From positions 1-7,725 of the forward strand of contig JAUPVY010000025.1 in the NCBI GenBank assembly GCA_030916785.1: a stretch of 7,725 nt of DNA, read 5' to 3'. Under the pieces are notes generated by a model. It was not told where the DNA came from. It did no database searches and was given only the letters and a program-made list of their open reading frames with translations. The translations under genes and the position numbers were made by a program. Positions 1-6,168 of the stretch are shown piece after piece. The first letter of the stretch is position 1. Each line of letters begins with the position of its first letter. The stretch is from Patescibacteria group bacterium. GTDB lineage: Bacteria; Patescibacteriota; Minisyncoccia; Phycocordibacterales; DATDWN01.

Positions 1-549
1 TCCTAGGCGTTTTATTGGAGATATGCGCCCTATCACACAAACCGAGTATTTTCGCCTCATAGCCCCTTCTATGGGCCTAAAAACAGCTGTATTGATGCCG
101 GCCGGCATAATAACGGTCTTTTTGAACCTGGCTGTAAAAGAGTCCTTAGAGGTACAAAAAACCTTGGTACTTAATGCTACTGCCAGTCTTGTTTTAATGC
201 TACCTTTTGGGTGATTCCTCCAAAAAAATAAAGGTATATTTTTCATCTTCCAATAAAGACCCGCCAGAAGAACATACTCCTCATTCATATGTACAAAAAC
301 CTTATCGTACGAACCTCGTATTAAAAAAAGATAGTGGTATAAGTTTTTAAGATAAACAAATTTTGAAACCCGCCCCTCCTTACCCAATGAATAAACAGTT
401 ACATTATTAGGAAAATTAAATTCCCCTTTTTCTAAACAAATAACGGTAATAGAATCTGCTTTTTCTGCAAATGATTTAACCCAATCACAAAAAAAACCCA
501 ATGTTGAATCGTTCTTGTCTATCTTTTGTGTAAAAATTAAAATTTTCAT
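1..549 (-). CDS. Glycosyltransferase, GT4 type (N-terminal 183 residues; truncated by window edge)
   Basis: This frame is open from an ATG at 549 to base 1 with no stop, so only the N-terminal half is present. The protein starts MKILIFTQKIDKND, a beta-strand opening typical of GT-B glycosyltransferases. It continues with FVHMNEEYVLLAG at about residues 100-112, where GT4-like enzymes have a Rossmann beta-strand and loop. Further on are MPAGINTAVFRP (about 149-160), the usual 'G-I-D/N-T-x-x-F' linker, and VIGRISPIKR near the end, which carries the Arg and Lys that normally contact the sugar-nucleotide phosphates. The catalytic EX7E part would lie beyond the left edge. The expected role is transfer of a sugar from an activated donor to a lipid-linked or surface acceptor; donor and acceptor cannot be told. 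The ATG overlaps the stop of the upstream GtrA-like gene in ATGA (546-549), and no good Shine-Dalgarno is seen, so translational coupling is likely. Confidence 0.85.
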   Translation of the reverse strand, partial: MKILIFTQKIDKNDSTLGFFCDWVKSFAEKADSITVICLEKGEFNFPNNVTVYSLGKEGRVSKFVYLKNLYHYLFLIRGSYDKVFVHMNEEYVLLAGLYWKMKNIPLFFWRNHPKGSIKTRLAVALSTKVFCTSKDSFTARFKKTVIMPAGINTAVFRPIEGAMRRKYSVCVIGRISPIKRLG

Positions 550-962
550 TGAGATATAAAAGGACTTTCTGTTCTCTTAAAGATAAGATACTTGGAAATA
601 AAGAATGTACAGCATGCTGTTAATCCTCCTGCAATTACTTGTCCAACCAAAGGTAGCAAGCCAAAATAACCGACACAAACATAAAGAATGAGTGTGTTTA
701 AACCCAAACCAAAAAGAGAACTTAGAAGATAGTACAACCCTTGAATATGCATGTTCTCCGTAGAGTGGTCCTGAAATGTCCAAAATTTATGAAAAATCAA
801 ACTCACAAAAAAAGCAAAAATAAAAGCTATTACAGATGAAGTTATGTAATGAACCCCGGCTACAGAATTCAATAAATAGAAAATGGTAAGGTTTACAACC
901 GCACTAGTGCTGCCTCCGACCAGGTATCTAACGATTGTGTATTGAGTAATCTTTTCTATCAT
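546..962 (-). CDS. GtrA-like four-helix membrane protein
   Basis: A 138-residue, strongly hydrophobic protein with four predicted membrane helices at about residues 9-32, 38-58, 75-98 and 101-125. This is the standard size and layout of the GtrA/DPMS_C family. The family's aromatic and basic patches after helices 2 and 4 are visible as IFHKFWTF (about 56-63) and FFISKYLIFK (about 120-129). GtrA proteins are thought to help move undecaprenyl-phosphate-linked sugars across the cytoplasmic membrane for surface polysaccharide or glycan modification. Here the protein sits between two glycosyltransferase genes, which fits that job. It starts with ATG 2 nt after the stop of the preceding glycosyltransferase and has an AGGA Shine-Dalgarno 7 nt upstream. 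It ends in TGA, overlapping the next gene's ATG. TGA acting as a stop here argues for genetic code 11. The family call is strong; the sugar is unknown. Confidence 0.88.
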   Translation of the reverse strand: MIEKITQYTIVRYLVGGSTSAVVNLTIFYLLNSVAGVHYITSSVIAFIFAFFVSLIFHKFWTFQDHSTENMHIQGLYYLLSSLFGLGLNTLILYVCVGYFGLLPLVGQVIAGGLTACCTFFISKYLIFKRTESPFISQ

Positions 963-964
963 AT

Positions 965-2149
965 TTATGTCCTGATCAAAGATTCAAGTAAACTGGCGTA
1001 TTTATCGACGTATTCCTGTTTGGTAATAACTGCATTTTTAATACTAACCTGCATCTCTCGTTTAAACAACTCTCGCTTTGAATTGTCTCTAATCATCTTC
1101 AGTATAGATTCTAAAATACATTTTTCATCCCCTGTTCCGCACACAAAAGAATTTTCACCATTTTTAAATAAATCAGTATTAGCAATACCAACCTTAGTTG
1201 TAACTATTGGGCAACCACTGGCTCCTGCCTCGATGAGAGACATGCCGTAACCTTCATACTCTGATGTTAGAAGAAAAGTATCTGCAACTTTATAGTAAGG
1301 TACTAAATCTGTCTGCCAACCAACAAAAATTACATTGTTTCGTAATTTCAATTTTTTGACCAAACTATTTAAGTAGTGCTTCTCTTCCCCATCGCCAGCT
1401 ATAACAAGGCCGGTTTTTGGATATTTTTCTACAACCTTTTTTAAAACTCTTAGTGCTATATCTATCCTCTTTTCTTTTGCTAGTCGGCTAGCTACCAATA
1501 TAATAAATGTAAAATGAGTGAAACTATTCCCAGTATCTTTCATGGAATCTGTATTGATTATTTTTTCAATATCAACAAAAACAGGAAGAACTTCGGGAAC
1601 GGTCTTCAGGTTTGGGAACTTTTTTTTAATCGAGGTTTTTATAGATTCATTTACGACACGTAACCCTTCCGCACGAGGTATCAAAAACGTAGCCAACATT
1701 ACTCGAATTATATTCAAAAAAGAGTTCTTGAAGTTGGGAGAAAGAAAATCTGTATGTAATTGTAACTGTAAGGGAATTTTAAATTTATTTGCCAACAAAT
1801 ATCCGGGCAGACCAGTTTCAAAGGGATCCTGACAAGAGACGACTACGTCTCTTAAATTTCCAACCCCAGTAGTAGAGCTGAGCTCACTACGGAGCTTCGT
1901 TTTCCAATTTTCAATAAGTCTTTTGCCGATTTTCACAGCATCAAAAATATAGTGAATACGAGACAAAGAATTGGTTGGGTAAACATGAAGGTTTTCAACT
2001 TTTCGGGGCTTAAGGTGGTGTCTTTTTAACGAAAATACTATTATGTGGAGTTCCTCCATTTTGGAAGCATATTCAATGTTTCTCTCCAAAACAGCACTAT
2101 TTTCTTCAAATAATTTGCGATCTGTACCGATAGATAATACTTTGATCAT
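965..2149 (-). CDS. Glycosyltransferase, GT4 type
   Basis: A GT-B fold glycosyltransferase of 394 residues from the chosen ATG, a normal length for family GT4. Visible motifs (numbered from that ATG) are an N-terminal strand IKVLSIGTD, the acceptor-side segment LQLHTDFLSP (about 129-138), VASRLAKEKRID with the phosphate-binding Arg and Lys (about 219-230), the strand LVIAGDGEE (about 248-256), and the catalytic/donor pair EX7E in EGYGMSLIE (Glu about 299 and 307). The frame also extends upstream to a TTG at 2158, which would add MKI. That TTG lies inside an AT-rich 7-bp repeat, so ATG 2149 is preferred, although neither start has a clear Shine-Dalgarno. The upstream gene ends 19 nt away, and the GtrA-like gene follows after 2 nt. 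The likely role is adding one sugar to a growing lipid-linked glycan; substrate specificity cannot be read from the sequence. Confidence 0.9.
   Translation of the reverse strand: MIKVLSIGTDRKLFEENSAVLERNIEYASKMEELHIIVFSLKRHHLKPRKVENLHVYPTNSLSRIHYIFDAVKIGKRLIENWKTKLRSELSSTTGVGNLRDVVVSCQDPFETGLPGYLLANKFKIPLQLQLHTDFLSPNFKNSFLNIIRVMLATFLIPRAEGLRVVNESIKTSIKKKFPNLKTVPEVLPVFVDIEKIINTDSMKDTGNSFTHFTFIILVASRLAKEKRIDIALRVLKKVVEKYPKTGLVIAGDGEEKHYLNSLVKKLKLRNNVIFVGWQTDLVPYYKVADTFLLTSEYEGYGMSLIEAGASGCPIVTTKVGIANTDLFKNGENSFVCGTGDEKCILESILKMIRDNSKRELFKREMQVSIKNAVITKQEYVDKYASLLESLIRT
970..973 (-). promoter_or_regulatory. Shine-Dalgarno of the GtrA-like gene
   Basis: AGGA on the minus strand lies 7 nt before the ATG at 962 and inside the end of the preceding glycosyltransferase gene. 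The spacing is ideal and supports this ATG. It is one of only two well-placed ribosome sites among the gene starts in the window. Confidence 0.6.
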
Positions 2150-2150
2150 A

Positions 2151-2178
2151 ATTTTCAATTTCTAATTTTTAATTTAGG
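2151..2178. repeat. AT-rich 7-bp-period repeat between two glycosyltransferase genes
   Basis: On the plus strand four successive heptads begin with ATTT: ATTTTCA, ATTTCTA, ATTTTTA and ATTTAGG. They cover the short space between the stop of one glycosyltransferase and the start of the next, plus the last few bases of the upstream gene. The central ATTTCTA unit is identical to the unit repeated at 6081-6110. The tract lacks a Shine-Dalgarno and has no obvious stem-loop. It may be simple-sequence slippage or a lineage-specific intergenic repeat. Confidence 0.5.
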
Positions 2179-3182
2179 GCCACTTCCAAAAACTCACTGG
2201 CTATATCATCCCAAGTATGTAAAAACGAAAAATTTCTTACTTTCTCTACAGCTTTTTCATATTCATCCTTGTTGAGCATTCTTAATACAGCCTCCTCTAT
2301 TTCTTTTTCATTCAATGGATCAACAAAAATACCAACATCTTTTATTCTTTCAAGTATTCCTATTTCTTTTGTACAAATAAATGGTTTATTGAAACGTATT
2401 GCATCCAATATGAGATTTGGACTTATGTCTCCGAGAGAAATCTGAATGACAGCATAAGAATTTTTTATCTTCTGAACAAAATCAGGAAACGGTAGTTTGT
2501 CTGTAAACAAATTTACTTCCCCGTGTTGTTTTTTAATTTTATTAAATATATTTTTTAACAAACCCGTATTTTTTAAAACAAGCTCTCTTGAAGAAGCTAT
2601 AAATAACTGGGAGTCTGGTTCAAAACTTTCTTCTTTTGGTCCATAGTAGTTCTCAACAATAAAAGTCTTTTCTTTTTTTAAACCATAGGCACCAATAAAA
2701 ATATCCCTCTGCCACTCTGTAGAAAAAATCACTCTTGAAGTATTTCTTAAGGTCCATTTTATTAAACGAAAAACTACTCTGTCCTTGAAAGAAAAACTAC
2801 CAATCTCTGTTTGATAAAAATTGCTAAGTAAAACTTTTCTACCAGTTCTCTCTACATACTGTTCCCACAAAAAATCTCCGCCAGTCCTTATGACAGATTT
2901 CCTGCCTAACAATTTACAAGCGAAAACTGTGGGCAGTCCGGCAGAAAAAGTATCTAGAATAAAAACAACGTCACTCTTTAAAACTTCTGAAACTATTTTT
3001 ACAAGAAAAAAAAGATGCCTCAAACCACTTGGTAAATTATCTTCAAAGGAAAAGGTTTTTACAGCTACAGTATAATTTATTTTTTCAAAAGCCTCTTTCA
3101 GATTTTTGGCATATTGAGCAGGTCCACCTATTTTTGGTGGGTATATACCAGTAGATATTAGAATATGTTTTTTGGTAATCAT
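2169..3182 (-). CDS. Divergent GT-B glycosyltransferase (GT4-like) with DX7D in place of EX7E
   Basis: A 337-residue protein, shorter than the usual 370-400 of GT4 enzymes. The N-terminal domain is typical: HILISTGIYPPKIGGPAQY (6-24) has the glycine-rich nucleotide-fold loop, and VIRTGGDFLWEQY (97-109) is an acceptor-side motif. The donor domain is reduced. SSRELVLKN (197-205) retains an Arg and Lys that could bind the donor phosphates. The segment aligned with the catalytic loop reads DISPNLILD (252-260), so both glutamates of EX7E appear as aspartates (D252, D260). The following NKPFICTKEIG matches the strand after that loop. The start ATG overlaps the previous stop by one base (TAATG). AAGGAGGT at 3198-3205 lies about 15 nt upstream, farther than ideal, so reinitiation is plausible. 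The function is probably glycosyl transfer in the same surface-glycan pathway; a non-catalytic partner role is possible because of the altered pair. Confidence 0.82.
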   Translation of the reverse strand: MITKKHILISTGIYPPKIGGPAQYAKNLKEAFEKINYTVAVKTFSFEDNLPSGLRHLFFLVKIVSEVLKSDVVFILDTFSAGLPTVFACKLLGRKSVIRTGGDFLWEQYVERTGRKVLLSNFYQTEIGSFSFKDRVVFRLIKWTLRNTSRVIFSTEWQRDIFIGAYGLKKEKTFIVENYYGPKEESFEPDSQLFIASSRELVLKNTGLLKNIFNKIKKQHGEVNLFTDKLPFPDFVQKIKNSYAVIQISLGDISPNLILDAIRFNKPFICTKEIGILERIKDVGIFVDPLNEKEIEEAVLRMLNKDEYEKAVEKVRNFSFLHTWDDIASEFLEVALN

Positions 3183-4363
3183 TATATTTTTTTGAAAACC
3201 TCCTTCATTTGAGACGCTATATTAGTCCATTCGTATCTTTCTTCTACCCTTTTATATGAATTTAATATTATTTTATCCTTAAGATTTTTGTCTTCTAGTA
3301 AAAGATGCACAGACTTTACAATACTCTGTGGACAATCTGGCGAACAAAATATACCAGTGTTTCTATCGTCTATAAAATCAACAATACCGCCAACTGGTGT
3401 AGCTATGACAGGTAATTTAGCAGCCATAGCTTCAATAAACGAATTACCAAAACCCTCTGAACGTGATGCTCTTATAAAAATATCACTAACAGAAAAATAT
3501 TTCGGTATATCGCTGTAAGGCACGAACCCAATAAATTTTACCCTATGGGAAACACCCAAGTCCCTGGCTTGTTTTTGTAGTTTCTGACCATCCTCACCCT
3601 TACCTATTATTATAAAACTAACGTTTGTAGGCAGGTTAACCAGCGCAGAAATAACATCATCCACACCATTCTTGTGAGTAAGCCTCCCACTCGTAACCAG
3701 GAAAACATCTTGTGTTTTTTTATTTAGTTTGTTTTTTAGTACTTCTTTCTCGGTCTGATCTATTTCTTTGGAGAAAACAGACACATCAACACCGTTTGGT
3801 ACGAGAGCACAGTCCCCCTTGTATCCATTTTTTTTGGCTCGATTTAATAAAAAGTTACTTATGGCCGTTAGGAAGTCTGTCCTCCACAAAGCAATTTTCC
3901 AAGACAAAGAAATAAGTCCGCCCCATTTATATTGCAGGTGATTTTCAGAATCCCCCTCTTGCAGAGTAAGTATTATTGGAATTTTTTTCTTGAAACTAAA
4001 ACTCCTAAAAAAATTGAATATATACCCAGCAATACTTCCAAAGGTAACCATTACCCCCCAGAAACAATAATAATTATTAATTTTGTTTAATCGATGAGTC
4101 AAAAAAGCTCCCCGAATAGGTAGTAAAATTTTATCCAAGAATGATGAACCCACGCCAACCCTATAAACATTTACACTGCCCAACTTTTCCCTGTCTGGCA
4201 AACCTTTTTTTAGTTTTGCGGTTATTAAATCAAAATCAAAATCCCCCGCTAATCTATCTGTTATTTCTTTCACAGCAACCTCGGCTCCACCCACAAAAGG
4301 ATAGTAGGCGGTAGAAAATATAAGAATTCGTTTCTTTCTTTTTTTTGGCAAATTATTTGTCAT
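3182..4363 (-). CDS. Glycosyltransferase, GT4 type
   Basis: A 393-residue canonical GT4 enzyme. In order it shows a basic N-terminal stretch (PKKRKKR, 6-12) that could sit against the membrane, the glycine-rich motif YYPFVGGAEVAV (20-31), the linker VPNGVDVSVF (188-197), and SGRLTHKNG (225-233) with the phosphate-binding Arg and Lys. These are followed by the strand FIIIGKGEDG (250-259) and the EX7E pair in EGFGNSFIE (E303, E311), then the family-typical PVIATPVGGIVDFI (318-331). GT4 enzymes are retaining transferases that use nucleotide or lipid-linked sugars and act on the cytoplasmic face of the membrane. The gene starts at an ATG 5 nt after the stop of the VirD4-like ATPase and has only a weak upstream GAAG as a ribosome site. 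It overlaps the next glycosyltransferase by one base. The family call is firm; the acceptor is unknown. Confidence 0.93.
   Translation of the reverse strand: MTNNLPKKRKKRILIFSTAYYPFVGGAEVAVKEITDRLAGDFDFDLITAKLKKGLPDREKLGSVNVYRVGVGSSFLDKILLPIRGAFLTHRLNKINNYYCFWGVMVTFGSIAGYIFNFFRSFSFKKKIPIILTLQEGDSENHLQYKWGGLISLSWKIALWRTDFLTAISNFLLNRAKKNGYKGDCALVPNGVDVSVFSKEIDQTEKEVLKNKLNKKTQDVFLVTSGRLTHKNGVDDVISALVNLPTNVSFIIIGKGEDGQKLQKQARDLGVSHRVKFIGFVPYSDIPKYFSVSDIFIRASRSEGFGNSFIEAMAAKLPVIATPVGGIVDFIDDRNTGIFCSPDCPQSIVKSVHLLLEDKNLKDKIILNSYKRVEERYEWTNIASQMKEVFKKI
3198..3205 (-). promoter_or_regulatory. Shine-Dalgarno-like AAGGAGGT upstream of the DX7D glycosyltransferase
   Basis: AAGGAGGT lies within the last codons of the upstream glycosyltransferase (in its MKEVF segment), 15 nt before the ATG at 3182. 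The match is strong but the distance exceeds the usual 5-9 nt. It may only help to hold ribosomes for restart at the TAATG overlap, or be a coding coincidence. Confidence 0.35.
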
Positions 4364-4368
4364 TTCTG

Positions 4369-6048
4369 TTACTTCAATAAATCTCTGAGTACATCCTCTG
4401 GTATTTCGTTGTTATTTTTTTCCTTTTTTACTTCTATTTTTGGTTCAGTGTTTTTTTCATGTTCAAATTTTTTAGGTTTATCATTTTGACCACTGGACTG
4501 TTTTATGACGTTAGCCAAGGCATCTTTCAAACTGTTTCTGTTTTCCATAGTTGGTCTTTTATTATCTATCTCTTTGTTTTTTGGTTGGAAATTTCTTTCT
4601 TTTTGCATCAACTCTTCCTTGGCCTTCAAAAAAGCCTGTTTATTTTCATCTACCTTAGGTTTTTCTTCCTGTGGAGGACTCTGTCTTGGAGTTTCTTTGG
4701 CTTTTTCCTGCGGTCTATCGTATCTTTCAGATGAAAACTGAGTTTTTACTTCTCTACTGGTTCCCAAATCATGCCAATCTATAATATTTTTTTCTACCAC
4801 TGCTCGAGGTCTACCAAACTGATCACGAGAACTTTTTATCACTTCATCTTTAAAACTTATATCGGGACGAGCTATAGGAGGCATAGTTACAGCCGAGAAA
4901 GGTTGGGACGATACCCCGTCTATCATGAGCTTCAAATAAATCTGGAATTTACCGAGATTAACTAGATCGGTTGCCATAAAAGTAGGGGCAAACTCTTTCT
5001 CTAAAACCTCTGAGTCAAAAGCACCCACTCTAAATGTTATCATCGTGCCGGCGTTTCCAAACACCGCGTTTCTAACCTCCTCTTCCATTTGCTCTACGTA
5101 CTGGTGTGCAATAGTAAGATTGAGTTTGTATTTTCTAGCTTCTGACAAAATATCGGCAAAGGATTTGTTGGCGAAAGATTGAAACTCGTCTACGTATAAA
5201 TAAAAATTTGGCAATTTTGCGAGTTCAGCTTCACTTTTATCGGCACGCGACATAGCTGCCAAATATATTTTTGTAATAAGCATTGAACCTAGAAGATTTG
5301 CATTGCCCTCCCCCACAAGACCTTTTGACATGTTTATAATAAGAATTTTTTTCTCATCCATAAATTTTCTAATATCAAAAGAAGACTCTGGTTGCCCTAT
5401 GAGGTTACGTACCAAAGGATTCGAAGTGAACTGCCCAACCTTGTTTTGAATAGCTGGTGTGGCCTCAGCTGCAAACTTCTCTGTATATTTTCCAAATTCC
5501 TCTACCCAAAAAGCTTTTACTGACGGGTCTTTTACATTATCAACTACCTTTTTCCTAAACTCTTTGTCTGACAGCATTCTATTAACACCCAAAAGAGTTG
5601 CCTTTGGATATTCAAGCAAAGCAAGTAGTGTGTTATTCAAGATATATGCCATACGAGCAGACCAAGCATCTACCCAGATTTTTTCAAATGTGGACATGAG
5701 GCCATTAACAACCAGGTGTCTTTTGTCCACCCCGATATCTTCCAGAACATTAAATGATATAGGATACTCCAAATCAAACGGTGCAAAATACAAGACATCT
5801 TTTATTCGATGTTCCGGAACATAATCCAATAATTTTTCTGCAGTACCTCCGTGTGGATCTATGAAAGCAATTCCTTCTCCATTTTGAATATCTTGAATAG
5901 CAAGATTCTCCAACAGTACGGACTTTCCCATACCAGTTTTACCAATAACATACATGTGTTTGGTGCGATCTTTGGCCTTAATACCAAATTTTATTTTCTT
6001 ATTACGCGCGTCCGTTTCCGCAAAGTATGTTACTTTTTCTGGATCCAT
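4369..6048 (-). CDS. Soluble VirD4/TraG-like ATPase (type IV secretion/DNA-transfer family)
   Basis: A P-loop ATPase of 559 residues from the chosen ATG. Walker A is GKTGMGKS (36-43), IDPHGG (63-68) follows, Walker B is FYLYVDEF (282-289) with the catalytic Glu, and AHQY (314-317) fits the downstream glutamine motif of VirD4/TraG/HerA-type pumps. Such enzymes are hexameric motors that move DNA or protein through envelope channels. Unlike classical VirD4 there is no N-terminal membrane helix; the protein begins almost at the core domain. From about residue 425 the chain is low-complexity and rich in Lys, Glu, Pro, Asn and Gln, probably disordered. It holds two short amphipathic segments, SLKDALANVI (506-515) and IPEDVLRDLLK (549-559). 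The frame extends to a TTG at 6069, but that start would overlap the promoter -10, so ATG 6048 is chosen. It heads the glycosyltransferase operon. I recognise the core as a protein widespread in Parcubacteria; its cargo is unknown. Confidence 0.9.
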   Translation of the reverse strand: MDPEKVTYFAETDARNKKIKFGIKAKDRTKHMYVIGKTGMGKSVLLENLAIQDIQNGEGIAFIDPHGGTAEKLLDYVPEHRIKDVLYFAPFDLEYPISFNVLEDIGVDKRHLVVNGLMSTFEKIWVDAWSARMAYILNNTLLALLEYPKATLLGVNRMLSDKEFRKKVVDNVKDPSVKAFWVEEFGKYTEKFAAEATPAIQNKVGQFTSNPLVRNLIGQPESSFDIRKFMDEKKILIINMSKGLVGEGNANLLGSMLITKIYLAAMSRADKSEAELAKLPNFYLYVDEFQSFANKSFADILSEARKYKLNLTIAHQYVEQMEEEVRNAVFGNAGTMITFRVGAFDSEVLEKEFAPTFMATDLVNLGKFQIYLKLMIDGVSSQPFSAVTMPPIARPDISFKDEVIKSSRDQFGRPRAVVEKNIIDWHDLGTSREVKTQFSSERYDRPQEKAKETPRQSPPQEEKPKVDENKQAFLKAKEELMQKERNFQPKNKEIDNKRPTMENRNSLKDALANVIKQSSGQNDKPKKFEHEKNTEPKIEVKKEKNNNEIPEDVLRDLLK

Positions 6049-6057
6049 GTTAGATGT

Positions 6058-6066
6058 ATTATACCA
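6058..6066 (-). promoter_or_regulatory. Extended -10 promoter of the ATPase/glycosyltransferase operon
   Basis: The minus strand reads TGGTATAAT, a perfect extended -10 (TG-N-TATAAT; the hexamer is 6058-6063). No good -35 is present at 16-19 bp, as is tolerated with an extended -10. Counting 7 bases downstream puts the start of transcription near 6051, an A, only 3 nt before the ATG at 6048. The mRNA would be essentially leaderless, and the longer TTG-initiated reading frame (from 6069) could not be translated from it. Confidence 0.7.
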
Positions 6067-6080
6067 CAAAACTGATAGGA

Positions 6081-6167
6081 ATTTCTAATTTCTAATTGAC
6101 CTAATTTCTAAATAAATCTTTAAGCTTTTTGTCTTATCTTATACTAATTAGAAATTAGAATAATTAG
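6081..6167. repeat. ATTTCTA heptad repeats and a 15-bp perfect inverted repeat
   Basis: The AT-rich gap between the two transcription units carries ATTTCTA at 6081-6087, 6088-6094 and 6104-6110. Inverted copies follow at 6149-6155 (exact) and 6156-6162 (one mismatch). As a result 6083-6097 is the exact reverse complement of 6146-6160 (15 bp, 48-nt loop). A smaller perfect inverted repeat pairs 6144-6150 with 6161-6167 (7 bp, 10-nt loop). The stems are almost all A-T and lack a following T-run in the transcript direction, so this is not a typical intrinsic terminator. The left arm covers about -32 to -46 of the downstream promoter, so an operator role is conceivable but unproven. Confidence 0.7.
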
Positions 6168-6168
6168 T

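Noticed and set aside
546..548. Possible recoding of TGA as glycine, as in some CPR lineages.
   Set aside because: TGA ends the GtrA-like gene at the expected family length and none of the long genes has an in-frame TGA.
577..783. A 68-codon minus-strand frame overlapping the GtrA-like gene.
   Set aside because: It is an out-of-frame shadow of a clear GtrA-like protein with four membrane helices.
3181..3186. A perfect TATAAT on the minus strand at the junction of two glycosyltransferase genes.
   Set aside because: It is formed by the ...ATA-TAA-TG stop/start overlap, and its start point would fall inside the next coding region, downstream of that gene's ATG. No -35 is evident.
5459..5824. 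A 121-codon plus-strand open frame.
   Set aside because: It lies wholly antisense to the well-conserved ATPase core, and its translation shows no domain or coding character. The same holds for the other plus-strand frames, for example 942-1250 and 1518-1832.
4369..6048. Evidence of a conjugative plasmid or integrative element from the VirD4-like gene.
   Set aside because: There is no relaxase, integrase, other type IV secretion component, attachment repeat or tRNA in the window, and this ATPase type appears to be an ordinary chromosomal gene in Parcubacteria.
6144..6167. Stem-loop after the DUF4015 gene as an intrinsic terminator.
   Set aside because: The stem is seven base pairs, almost all A-T, with no T-run after it in the direction of transcription. 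Read-through into the next operon cannot be excluded.
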